NCBI GenBank assembly: GCA_003649085.1
Contig: QMQV01000026.1
Span: 1 to 17,274, forward strand
DNA from: Thermoproteota archaeon
GTDB lineage: Archaea > Thermoproteota > Methanomethylicia > Methanomethylicales > B66-G16
DNA: 17,274 nt
Direction of reading: 5' to 3'
How positions within the stretch are numbered: the stretch's first letter is position 1; each line of letters begins with the position of its first letter. The position numbers and the translations under genes were made by a program. Below are positions 1-7,681 of this stretch, piece by piece. The notes under the pieces are model-generated. The model made no database searches, had not been told where the DNA came from, and was given only the letters and a program-made list of their open reading frames with translations.

Positions 1-92
1 CTGTAGACGTTTATGTCTTGGGATGCCCACCGAGACCTCAAGCTATAATTGATGGCATCGAAAAAGCCCTCGAAATCTTGGAAAAGAAATAG
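1..92 (+). CDS. group 4 [NiFe] hydrogenase small subunit / NuoB-like, 3' end only
   Basis: Only the last 29 codons (from base 3) are present, ending at TAG 90-92. They encode a V-L-G-C-P-P-R-P motif followed by I-D-G-I and a short helix. This is the C-terminal signature of NuoB and group 4 hydrogenase small subunits (EchC, MbhJ type). In that family the cysteine of GCPPRP is the last ligand of the proximal [4Fe-4S] cluster, which passes electrons to or from the NiFe site. NuoC- and NuoD-like genes follow directly, which fits the usual B-C-D subunit order. The N-terminal cluster ligands lie outside the window, so cluster completeness cannot be checked. Confidence 0.85.
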   Translation, partial: VDVYVLGCPPRPQAIIDGIEKALEILEKK

Positions 93-156
93 TTGTTGAA
101 ATCGCTCTTCCAAACCTATCGTAATCACAGAGATACCTTTGCAGGAGGCGAGTTAA

Positions 157-639
157 GTGGGCGAAAAAACCTTTGAGGAAGTCGTCATAGACTTCTTTAA
201 GGAGAAACTTGGGGATAAGCTGAAAAGCTATGAAGTCAAACCTAGAATTAAGAGTAAAGGCTTAGTTATAGTTACCGTAAGCTCAAGCACCATTAAGGAG
301 GCTATAACCTCATTTTTAGAGAAGTTTAGTGAGCAAGGGGCTAAGCTTAGTACGATTACAGGCGTAGACTTTGGCAAGAACTTAGGCTTGGTCTACCATA
401 TAACTGTTGACGGAGAAGGCATCGTAGTGAACGTGAAAGTTAATGATCTACCTAGAACATCTCCTGAAGTCGAGACGTTGTCTGACGTGATTCCTGCAGC
501 TGCCTTCATGGAGAGGGAGGTTCACGATTTGTTTGGAATAAAGTTTAAGGATCATCCGTCTTTGAAGAAGTGGGTTTTAGTGGAAACCTGGCCTGAGGGT
601 GTCTATCCACTAAGGAAAGATTTTAAGCAGGAGGGATGA
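157..639 (+). CDS. NuoC-like (30 kDa) subunit of membrane-bound [NiFe] hydrogenase
   Basis: This 160-aa protein matches the NuoC/EchD family. Its C-terminal part (about residues 117-158) carries the family motif: E-R-E-V-H-D-L-F-G-I, then D-H-P, and finally P-L-R-K-D-F. The subunit is cytosolic and structural, joining the large and small subunits in complex I and group 4 hydrogenases. The start is GTG at 157, with AGGAGG at about 142-147 as the ribosome site. The next gene begins seven bases after the stop, so co-translation is likely. The length is normal for archaeal stand-alone NuoC-like subunits. The family assignment is firm. Assignment to a hydrogenase rather than to complex I rests on the neighbouring large subunit. 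Confidence 0.9.
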   Translation: MGEKTFEEVVIDFFKEKLGDKLKSYEVKPRIKSKGLVIVTVSSSTIKEAITSFLEKFSEQGAKLSTITGVDFGKNLGLVYHITVDGEGIVVNVKVNDLPRTSPEVETLSDVIPAAAFMEREVHDLFGIKFKDHPSLKKWVLVETWPEGVYPLRKDFKQEG

Positions 640-646
640 AGAGCGT

Positions 647-1816
647 ATGAGCTGTGTTATACCAATTGGTCCTCATCATCCTGCTTTAAAGGAGAGTGAA
701 CTTTTTAAGCTAACAGTTGATGGAGAGGAGATCGTAAACGCTGAAATAAAGATTGGATACAACCATAGGGGTATTGAAAAGTTAGCTGAAAACATGACGT
801 ATGATCAAGTTGTATACCTGGTTGAGAGGATTTGTGGCATATGCTCAAACATACATCCATTATGTTTCGTGCAGGTTATTGAAGACATAGCTGAAATAGA
901 GGCCCCAGATAGAGCTAGATTCATTAGGACGATAATAGCTGAGCTTGAACGGCTACATAGCCACCTACTATGGCTTGGCGTTTTAGGGCATGTGATTGGC
1001 TTTGACACGCTCTTAATGTGGTCTTGGAAGATTAGGGAGCCAATACTAGACATTTTCGAGGAAGTCACGGGCAATAGGCGTCACTACGCGATTAACGTCA
1101 TCGGAGGAGTTAAATGGGATATTAGCCCCGAAGCTGCCTCTAAGATCTTGAACGTAGTTAAGGAAGTGCGCAAGTCACTTGATAAACTTCTTAACATCGT
1201 GACAAGGGATTCCACGACATTAGCTAGGTTGAGAAACATTGGCGTGTTGAGTAAACATGACGCTAAAAAATTCTGTGTAGTAGGTCCAACAGCAAGAGGA
1301 TCTGGGCTTTATATTGACGCTAGGAAAGACCATCCATATGCCGCTTATAAAGAAGTAAGCTTCAACGTTCCCACGGTAAATGACGGCGATGTATGGGCTA
1401 GAACATATGTTAGGATCTTAGAGATGGTGGAGTCCATAAGCATAATAGAGCAAGCATTAGGGGCTTTGCCAGCAGGTCCTATAAAAGCTGATAGGAAGGA
1501 GATACCTCCGTGGCAAGAGGGGACAAGAGTTTCTGAAGCTCCTAGAGGAGAAGACCTTCACTTCGTGATAACAGGTGAGAATAATAGGCCCTGGAGGTTA
1601 AAGGTTAGGTCTCCAAGCGTTGTAAACGTGCCTTCGCTAACCAAGATGTTGCCAGGGTATACTGTAGCAGACTCGGTAGCGATTATAGGCAGCATAGATC
1701 CATGCTTCTCCTGCACAGATAGAGTTGCTGTCGTCAAGAAGGATGATGGCACTAAGATGCTCTATGAGTTTGATGAACTGGTTAAGATGAGCAGGAAGAA
1801 GTATGGAGGTGTTTAA
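647..1816 (+). CDS. group 4 [NiFe] hydrogenase large (catalytic) subunit, NuoD-like
   Basis: This 389-aa protein belongs to the NuoD/EchE/HycE family. Both nickel-binding motifs are intact: R-I-C-G-I-C (Cys63, Cys66) and D-P-C-F-S-C-T-D-R (Cys353, Cys356). It should therefore be a true H2-forming or H2-oxidising subunit rather than a complex I subunit, which has lost these cysteines. An early G-P-H-H-P-A motif (residues 8-13) is also typical. Thirty residues follow Arg359. In related enzymes a comparable tail is removed by a maturation protease after nickel insertion, and none is visible in this window. The start is ATG 647, and the next gene starts two bases after the stop. Confidence 0.95.
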   Translation: MSCVIPIGPHHPALKESELFKLTVDGEEIVNAEIKIGYNHRGIEKLAENMTYDQVVYLVERICGICSNIHPLCFVQVIEDIAEIEAPDRARFIRTIIAELERLHSHLLWLGVLGHVIGFDTLLMWSWKIREPILDIFEEVTGNRRHYAINVIGGVKWDISPEAASKILNVVKEVRKSLDKLLNIVTRDSTTLARLRNIGVLSKHDAKKFCVVGPTARGSGLYIDARKDHPYAAYKEVSFNVPTVNDGDVWARTYVRILEMVESISIIEQALGALPAGPIKADRKEIPPWQEGTRVSEAPRGEDLHFVITGENNRPWRLKVRSPSVVNVPSLTKMLPGYTVADSVAIIGSIDPCFSCTDRVAVVKKDDGTKMLYEFDELVKMSRKKYGGV

Positions 1817-1818
1817 AC

Positions 1819-2763
1819 TTGTTAGCTGAAGCTGCTTGGGCAATCTTTAACTTAATCGTGTATCCAGGGTTAGTCTTTTCTTCAGCACTAGGCCTAATCT
1901 TGTGGTGGCTTCAAAGAAAGCTTACGGCCAGGATTCAGTGGTGCGTCGGCCCGCCGTTCTACCAGACGTTTGCAGACGTTGGTAAGCTGCTATTCAAAGA
2001 AATGGTTATACCGAGCCAAGCTTTTAAGCTGCGCTTTGTATCGGCCCCGGTTATTGCGCTCGCTTCTTGTGTAGTAGCCATGCTCCTTATACCAATTGGC
2101 TTAGTAAGCTTTGTTGCAAGCTTTGCTGGTGACTTAATAGTAGTCTTATGCCTGCTCATTATGCCCTCCATAGCTTTGATACTAGGTGGTACCGCATCAG
2201 GTAATTCTTACGCCAGCTTAGGCGCTAGTAGGAAAGTCAAGCTAGTTATTGTCCAAGAGTTGAGTTTAATAATCTCCGTATCATCTGTAGCTTTAGGCGC
2301 AAATTCTCTTAGGCTCATAGACATAACTAAGTCGCACTTTGGCTGGTATTGTCCATTGGCTGCCATAGCCTTCTTTTTAGCTGCAATGGCTAAAATTGGA
2401 TTGACACCATTTGACCAGCCTGAAGCCAAGACTGAACTTATGGGGGGTGTTTTAACTGAGTACTCTGGTATCGGGCTTGGGCTGTTTAAGCTTAGTAATG
2501 CCATACTCTTATTTGCTACAGCGAGCCTGATGGTAGCTGTGTTCTTCCCAGGACCGTTTGTCAGCTTTCTAGCTTATCCTCCTTGGGATTGGGGTTGGCA
2601 CATGGTTAAGGTATTCATAATAGTAGCTGCCATGAGCTTTGTATCAGCTCTTAACCCGAGGTTTAGGATTGACCAAGCCCTTAAGCACTTCCGGTCTTAC
2701 GCCCTCACATTGGCGATCATAAACCTAGTTGCTGTCATGATCTACGTCTCAGTGGTGAGGTGA
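1819..2763 (+). CDS. NuoH/HycD/EchB-like membrane subunit of hydrogenase
   Basis: This 314-aa, very hydrophobic protein has multiple predicted membrane spans. Near residues 33-62 it carries the NuoH-family stretch K-L-T-A-R-I-Q, G-P-P, and D-V-G-K-L-L-F-K-E. In complex I and group 4 hydrogenases this subunit anchors the soluble arm and forms the start of the ion path. Conserved acidic positions in loops (for example the D-Q-P-E-A-K-T-E segment around residues 200) are retained. The start is TTG 1819, set by GGAGGTG at 1805-1811. The next gene starts six bases after the stop. No antiporter-like (NuoL/M/N) subunit is visible; one could lie upstream of the window. Confidence 0.92.
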   Translation: MLAEAAWAIFNLIVYPGLVFSSALGLILWWLQRKLTARIQWCVGPPFYQTFADVGKLLFKEMVIPSQAFKLRFVSAPVIALASCVVAMLLIPIGLVSFVASFAGDLIVVLCLLIMPSIALILGGTASGNSYASLGASRKVKLVIVQELSLIISVSSVALGANSLRLIDITKSHFGWYCPLAAIAFFLAAMAKIGLTPFDQPEAKTELMGGVLTEYSGIGLGLFKLSNAILLFATASLMVAVFFPGPFVSFLAYPPWDWGWHMVKVFIIVAAMSFVSALNPRFRIDQALKHFRSYALTLAIINLVAVMIYVSVVR

Positions 2764-2769
2764 TGAGCT

Positions 2770-3765
2770 GTGTTAGGAGCAGGTAAGGTTTCTGAAGCAC
2801 TTAAGGCGATTATAAGCCCGCCGTTCACCGTAAAGTACCCGTTTGTACCGTCACCGCCTCCCATAAGCTATAGAGGAGCACCTGAGTTTGATGAGGATAA
2901 ATGCGTTGGCTGCGGAATGTGTGTTGAACATTGTCCGTCAAAGGCTTTAGAGATTAAAAGTCTTGGAGAAGAACGTGAGCTAATAATTCACTACTATGAG
3001 TGTCTACAATGCTCTCACTGTAATTATCAATGCAAGCCGATATACGGCATCAAGCCTACTACAAGGTACAGCCTGATCTTCACGGATAAAGGTGAAGCAA
3101 AGTTATCTATTGTAAAACCGTCAGTCGTTGTCAAGGTTAAGGAAGAAGCTTGTATTGGGTGTGCACGCTGCGAATACACTTGTCAGTTTAAGGCAGTTAA
3201 GCTCGTTAAAAAGGAGGGCAAGTGGGTTTCAACTATTGACCAAGAGAAGTGCAAAGGCTGTGGCGCCTGTAGCGCTGCTTGCCCAGCTATCGTGATCGAT
3301 GTGCCTCTATCACCAAATGAGAATGTCTTAAAGGAGATTAGAGATGGGGTTTCATCACTTAGCTCAGATAAACCTAACATACTCGTATTACACTGCAACT
3401 GGGCTAGGATGGTTCCGGAAGAGCTGGCTAAAGAGGTGCAAGGCGCTAACTTAAAGTTTGTTAACATAACTTGTAGCGGTAGGCTTAGTCCAATATTCGT
3501 ATTAGAGGGCTTTAGCAGAGGCTACGATGCTGTGATGATATTATGCTGTCCTGAAGAGGAATGCCATTTTGAAGGAGGCGTTAAAAAAGCCAAGCCTTTG
3601 GTAAACGTTTTGAAAGCTATTTTAGCTGAAGTGGGCATTACGCCTGATAGGCTTGAACTCGTTACAGCTTCTAATGTTGACCCCGATAAGTATCGTAAGG
3701 CTTTGCTGAATATGGTTAATAAGTTGTCAAGCTTTAAGGAGGGTATAAAAGCTCACGCTGCTTAA
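2770..3765 (+). CDS. poly-ferredoxin fused to an MvhD/FlpD domain (NuoI-like hydrogenase electron-transfer subunit)
   Basis: This 331-aa fusion carries four cysteine sets, each fitting one [4Fe-4S] cluster: Cys45/48/51/55, Cys78/81/84/88, Cys128/131/134/138 and Cys161/164/167/171. The first pair sits where NuoI belongs in the operon. Residues about 203-320 form an MvhD-like domain with L-H-C-N-W (Cys209), T-C-S-G-R-L-S-P (Cys235) and C-C-P-E-E-E-C-H-F (Cys259/260/265). In known enzymes MvhD carries a [2Fe-2S] cluster and passes electrons to HdrA or, in some acetogens, to complexes containing MetFV. The fusion thus physically links a membrane hydrogenase to an MvhD-type partner. The start is GTG 2770, with GAGGTGAT just upstream. 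The domain calls are firm; the partner is inferred from the next gene. Confidence 0.9.
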   Translation: MLGAGKVSEALKAIISPPFTVKYPFVPSPPPISYRGAPEFDEDKCVGCGMCVEHCPSKALEIKSLGEERELIIHYYECLQCSHCNYQCKPIYGIKPTTRYSLIFTDKGEAKLSIVKPSVVVKVKEEACIGCARCEYTCQFKAVKLVKKEGKWVSTIDQEKCKGCGACSAACPAIVIDVPLSPNENVLKEIRDGVSSLSSDKPNILVLHCNWARMVPEELAKEVQGANLKFVNITCSGRLSPIFVLEGFSRGYDAVMILCCPEEECHFEGGVKKAKPLVNVLKAILAEVGITPDRLELVTASNVDPDKYRKALLNMVNKLSSFKEGIKAHAA

Positions 3766-3780
3766 GGAGGATGGTGAAGA

Positions 3781-5433
3781 ATGATAACTGCAAAGCGTAA
3801 ACCAATCAGCGAAATACTCTCGATGGTTGAAGGACATAAAAACGTGCTTTTGCTAGCTTGCGACGGTTGCGTAGGAATTTACGACGTTGGAGGGCTTAAG
3901 CAAGCTGAAGCCTTAAAACTTGAACTTGAGCTTGCCTTTAGGAGCAAGGGCAAGGAGCCGCCAAATTTCACAACAGCTACCGTGCTGAGACAGTGTGATA
4001 CCGAGATACTTAAGGATTCAATAAGTGAACATGTGGCTAAGATCGATGCTGTGCTTTCACTAGCTTGCGGAGTTGGCGTGCAAACAGTAGCGCATGTATT
4101 TTCAGAGGCACACGTCTACCCGGCGAACAACACAGCTTTCTTAGCTATGGAGGATAAGAAGGAGGGCATGTTAAGAGAGTGGTGTATGGCGTGTGGCAAC
4201 TGTGTCTTACACCTAACTGGAGGTATATGCCCGATAGCTAGATGCGCTAAGTCGCTGCTCAATGGACCATGTGGAGGCTTTTATCAAGGAAAGTGTGAAG
4301 TAGATGGTAGAACAAGGGACTGCGCATGGGTGTTAATATTCAATAAGTTAAAGGAACGCGGTAAGCTTGATCTGTTCACGGCCATTAGGCTACCAAAGGA
4401 CTATAGAGATGTCAAAAACCCGAGAGAGCTTAAGAGAGAAGAGCTGGTCCTACCGGAAGCTAAGGAAGCCATTAAAATCCTTGAGGAAGTCGAAGTTAAG
4501 AAGAGACCTGCTTATAGCCAGCTCATGAAAGAGCTTTCAGAAGGGAGGTTTGTTGTAACAGGTGAGCTTGAGCCTGTTAAGACAACAGATCTCACTGAAG
4601 TCATTGAGGGAGCTAAGCTCTTAAGAGACTATGTGGTCGCCATAAATATAACAGATAACCCAACAGCCTTCGCCTACTTAAACGCCTTAGTGCCATCTTA
4701 CATAATACAGGAGAAAGCTGGTGTTGAAGCCGTATATCAGATGGTGACAAGAGATAGGAATAGACTAGCTTTAACGGCAGACCTCTTGGCAGCTGGTGCT
4801 CTCGGCATAAAGAACATTTTAGCATTGGCTGGAGACTTCACGACTGTGGGTGACAACCCACAAGCCAAGAAGGTGTGGGACATCGACAGCACCTTGCTAA
4901 TATACTTGATAAGCAGGATGGTTGATGAAGGAGTTGACTTAGCTGGCAACCCAATACATAACCCGCCTAAGTTTAATATAGGTGCGGCAGCTAATCCTAA
5001 CGCTGATCCACTTGAACCTGAGCTTTACAAGCTGTTAAGAAAGCAGAAAGCTGGTGTAGACTTCCTGCAGACGCAGTCAATGTACGATATCGAGAAAATC
5101 AAGCGCTTCCTAGACGAGTGTAGATCTATTGGCATTAAGGTGCCCATCTTAATCGGCATTACTCCATTTAAGAGCATTAAGATGATGGAGTGGTTTGTTA
5201 AAAACGTTCCAGGCGTCTACGTACCTGAGGAAATGCAAGAGAGGCTTAGAAAAGCTCGAGATAGGGGTAAAGAAGCTTTCATGGAGGAGAACATAATTGT
5301 CTTCGGCGAACTATGCAAGGAGATTAGGAAGACTACGAGCGCTGCTGGTATACATATGATGGCTGTGGGTATGGAGAGCTTAGTTCCAAGAATACTTGAG
5401 ATGGCGGGTATAGGAAAATATAGGTCAAGTTAA
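3781..5433 (+). CDS. metF: fused MetV-MetF methylene-tetrahydropterin reductase
   Basis: The protein is 550 aa. Residues about 120-200 match the zinc/cluster-binding MetV domain (MTHFR_C): W-C-M-A-C-G-N-C (Cys135/138/141), then Cys150, 155, 164, 172 and 181. A further N-terminal region contains Cys27, Cys30, Cys72 and Cys96. Residues about 245-545 are a MetF TIM barrel, with G-E-L-E-P-V (catalytic-Glu region), N-I-T-D-N-P, A-L-A-G-D, D-F-L-Q-T-Q and a C-terminal G-I-H-M-M-A motif. The reaction is reduction of methylene-H4folate or H4MPT to the methyl form, or the reverse. Bacterial metV and metF are normally separate genes. The adjacent MvhD-fusion gene suggests electrons come from or go to the membrane hydrogenase. 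Ribosome site AAGGAGG precedes ATG 3781. Confidence 0.92.
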   Translation: MITAKRKPISEILSMVEGHKNVLLLACDGCVGIYDVGGLKQAEALKLELELAFRSKGKEPPNFTTATVLRQCDTEILKDSISEHVAKIDAVLSLACGVGVQTVAHVFSEAHVYPANNTAFLAMEDKKEGMLREWCMACGNCVLHLTGGICPIARCAKSLLNGPCGGFYQGKCEVDGRTRDCAWVLIFNKLKERGKLDLFTAIRLPKDYRDVKNPRELKREELVLPEAKEAIKILEEVEVKKRPAYSQLMKELSEGRFVVTGELEPVKTTDLTEVIEGAKLLRDYVVAINITDNPTAFAYLNALVPSYIIQEKAGVEAVYQMVTRDRNRLALTADLLAAGALGIKNILALAGDFTTVGDNPQAKKVWDIDSTLLIYLISRMVDEGVDLAGNPIHNPPKFNIGAAANPNADPLEPELYKLLRKQKAGVDFLQTQSMYDIEKIKRFLDECRSIGIKVPILIGITPFKSIKMMEWFVKNVPGVYVPEEMQERLRKARDRGKEAFMEENIIVFGELCKEIRKTTSAAGIHMMAVGMESLVPRILEMAGIGKYRSS

Positions 5434-5439
5434 GCGGAT

Positions 5440-6360
5440 GTGATTAGCTTGAAAGTTAATGGAGTAGAAGTTGAGGAGACTTTTGCTGAAGCGTTTCCAA
5501 TGTACTCATCGAGAGTTTTGATAACAGCTATAAGTGAAAAATGGGCTTTAACAGCAGCTCAAGTAGCTACTGGTTTTGCCTCATCAATTATAATGTCGCC
5601 TGCAGAAGCAGCTGTCGAAAGCTTAGCAAGCCCAAGTGAAACGCCCGATAATAGGCCTGGCGCATTAATTCAAATCTACCACAGGACATTACCAGACCTA
5701 AAGATGCAGTTGGTATCTAGGATAGGTCAATGTGTCTTAACCTGCCCCACCACGAGCGTTTTCAACGCCTTACTTGATGCGAAGCGCAGAATGCGTGTTG
5801 GAGCTACTTTATCTAAGTTTGGCGATGGCTTTGAGAAGAGAGATAAGGTGTTCGGCAGGGATGTTTGGAGAATACCTGTCATGGAGGGGGAGTTCATCGT
5901 TGAAGACTCATTCGGTGTAGCCAAGGCTATTGCGGGGGGCAATATCTTGATCTTAGCTGAGAATGTGGAAAGCGGGCTTAAGGCAGCTGAGGCGGCGGTT
6001 TCAGCTGTGAAAAACGGCGTTAGAGGAGTTATCATGCCTTTCCCAGGAGGAGTTGTTAGAGCTGGCTCGAAGGTAGGCTCTTTAAAATACGCCAAGCTAA
6101 CTGCTTCAACAAACCACCCATATTGCCCAACGCTGAGAGATGTGGTTGAAGACAGCAAAATACCACAGGATGTCAAGTGCGTCTACGAAATCGTGTTTAA
6201 CGGCCTTAACTTGGATTTAGTTAAAAAAGCTATGGGCTTAGCTATAGTAGCTGCTTCGAAGATTAGTGGTGTTAAGAAGATTACTGCTGCAAACTATGGT
6301 GGTAAGCTAGGTCCATATAAGATAGCTTTAGCAGAAGCTCTTGAAAGCGTTAAGCAGTAA
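5440..6360 (+). CDS. mch: methenyltetrahydromethanopterin cyclohydrolase
   Basis: This 306-aa protein matches Mch, which interconverts formyl- and methenyl-H4MPT in the archaeal C1 pathway. Family landmarks are N-R-P-G-A-L-I-Q-I (71-79), R-I-G-Q-C-V-L-T-C-P-T-T (94-105), E-D-S-F-G-V (155-160) and F-P-G-G-V-V-R-A-G-S-K-V-G (201-213). S-T-N-H-P-Y-C-P (223-230) and N-Y-G-G-K-L-G (285-291) follow. The N-terminus is slightly short for the family. GTG 5440 follows the metF stop by six bases. TTG 5449 is a possible alternative start, with GATGTGATT ahead of it. Position between metVF and a methanofuran-type ligase places the cluster in a tetrahydromethanopterin pathway. Confidence 0.93.
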   Translation: MISLKVNGVEVEETFAEAFPMYSSRVLITAISEKWALTAAQVATGFASSIIMSPAEAAVESLASPSETPDNRPGALIQIYHRTLPDLKMQLVSRIGQCVLTCPTTSVFNALLDAKRRMRVGATLSKFGDGFEKRDKVFGRDVWRIPVMEGEFIVEDSFGVAKAIAGGNILILAENVESGLKAAEAAVSAVKNGVRGVIMPFPGGVVRAGSKVGSLKYAKLTASTNHPYCPTLRDVVEDSKIPQDVKCVYEIVFNGLNLDLVKKAMGLAIVAASKISGVKKITAANYGGKLGPYKIALAEALESVKQ

Positions 6361-6372
6361 TGCTTCATTTTC

Positions 6373-7422
6373 ATGTCTAAAGTTCTTCTACTTGAATATT
6401 TTTCAAGCAAGCTTTACGAGCTCTTTAGAGACAACTTTTTGCCGAGTTTGCTAGCAGAAGGCTTCTTAATGCTACGCCTTTTAGCTGAGGACTTCCTCCA
6501 AGCGGGATTTGGAGTCTTAGCAGCTGCTGATAAGCGGCTAGGAGCTTGTGAAAAAACGCTTACTTCAATAGATAACGTTGAAGAGGTGTTTAAGTTAGCT
6601 GCCTGCTGTGATTACTTTTACGTTATAGCTCCTTGCCATAGAGGTAGGCTAGCTAAGCTTGTGTCAATGCTAGGCAGCCTTGGCTTAAGAAGTTTAAACC
6701 CGCCGTTAAAAGCTATTGAATGCTCATGTGATAAGTACTTGACGTACACTAAGTTGCGCCAAGCTGGTTTACACACGCCTTATACTGTCAAGGTGCCTTC
6801 ACGTGAAGGCTTTGACTACGTTAAGAAGCTTGTACATAAGGAGTTTTCATATCCTATAGTGGTTAAACCTGTTTGTGGAGATGGCTGTTTAGGCTTAAGC
6901 TTAGCCTATGATGATGACCAGCTTATCAGGGCTTTTAGAAAAGCGCAGCTATACGGTGATTACATCTTGTTACAGGAGCACGTAAATGGAGAGCATGTGA
7001 GTGCAAGCTTATTCGTTAAAGAAGGAAAGGCTACGTTATTATCAGTAAACCAGCAGCTTATTGAGCTTAAGCCTTTTAACGAAGAGTCTAGGTATCTTGG
7101 TGGACTTACGCCTTACGACGTAAAAGTAGATGTTGATGACTTTGTAAAAGCTGCTTTAGCTGTTGAAGCTGAAGGATATGTAGGTGTCGACGCTATAAAA
7201 TCAGGTGATAAACTATTTATCGTAGAGGTTAACCCAAGGCTTACAACTTCATACATAGCGTTGAGAAAAGTAAGCGACTTTAGCTTAGCAAAAGCGTTTT
7301 TCTCTAATAAAGTTGAAAGACCTAGCTTTAAGGCGAGAGCTCTTTACTACAAGAAATCTACAGATCAAGGCAAAGCTTCAAGCTTCAATGAATTTTTAGT
7401 TGTTGAGAAAAAGCCTTTATGA
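6373..7422 (+). CDS. ATP-grasp ligase, resembling tyramine-glutamate ligase MfnD of methanofuran synthesis
   Basis: The 349-aa protein has an ATP-grasp fold. A pre-ATP-grasp region starts with L-L-L-E-Y and L-L-A-E-G (residues 5-9, 26-30). P-I-V-V-K-P with a glycine-rich loop follows (161-173), then Q-E-H-V-N-G-E (201-207) and the metal/ATP motif V-E-V-N-P-R-L-T-T (284-292). From memory, the early L-A-E-G signature and the N-P-R-x-T-T ending are seen in the COG1821 group, which includes MfnD, the enzyme joining glutamate to tyramine in methanofuran. It follows mch by 12 bases in the same operon, which supports a C1-cofactor role. Other ATP-grasp substrates cannot be excluded. The fold is sure; the substrate is a guess. 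Confidence 0.65.
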   Translation: MSKVLLLEYFSSKLYELFRDNFLPSLLAEGFLMLRLLAEDFLQAGFGVLAAADKRLGACEKTLTSIDNVEEVFKLAACCDYFYVIAPCHRGRLAKLVSMLGSLGLRSLNPPLKAIECSCDKYLTYTKLRQAGLHTPYTVKVPSREGFDYVKKLVHKEFSYPIVVKPVCGDGCLGLSLAYDDDQLIRAFRKAQLYGDYILLQEHVNGEHVSASLFVKEGKATLLSVNQQLIELKPFNEESRYLGGLTPYDVKVDVDDFVKAALAVEAEGYVGVDAIKSGDKLFIVEVNPRLTTSYIALRKVSDFSLAKAFFSNKVERPSFKARALYYKKSTDQGKASSFNEFLVVEKKPL

Positions 7423-7445
7423 AAAGCGAGACCTAAGAGTGACCT

Positions 7446-7463
7446 GTATACATATATGCATAC
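7446..7463. promoter_or_regulatory. AT-rich interrupted palindrome (possible operator/TATA region)
   Basis: The pattern GTAT-n-CATATATG-n-ATAC is an 18-bp near-perfect palindrome with an 8-bp perfect core. It lies about 25 bases upstream of a TTG (7479) that opens the broken small ORF, so it could act as a TATA box with an overlapping operator. Function is inferred from position only. Confidence 0.3.
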
Positions 7464-7478
7464 GTAGGCGAAGAGGTT

Positions 7479-7629
7479 TTGAAAAAGCCCTAAGAACATA
7501 GCTAGCTTAGCTGGTTCTGAGACGGTTAGTAAGGAAGAATGGGCTAAGGTTAAAGAAGCCTTTAGAGATCAAGTAATTTTTGACGAATTTAGGAAGCGGG
7601 CTTTGATTAAGTTTCTTAAGCCCACGTAA
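7479..7629 (+). pseudogene. small 49-codon gene broken by one extra A in a homopolymer (hypothetical)
   Basis: An open frame from 7483 to TAA 7627-7629 encodes a natural-looking peptide with no start codon. It contains S-L-A-G-S-E-T-V-S-K-E-E-W followed by a charged helix. In the adjacent frame a TTG at 7479 lies about 25 nt after a TATA-like palindrome but stops at once. Removing one A from the run of five at 7482-7486 joins them into a single 49-aa ORF starting M-K-S-P-K-N-I-A. This could be a decayed gene, a sequencing indel or a +1 frameshift. The family is not recognised. The rest of the 259-base gap 7423-7681 shows nothing clear. Confidence 0.4.
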
Positions 7630-7681
7630 GCTAGTACTTGAGGTATATTTCCTGGACTTTAAAGTTGAAAGCTACTGACCT

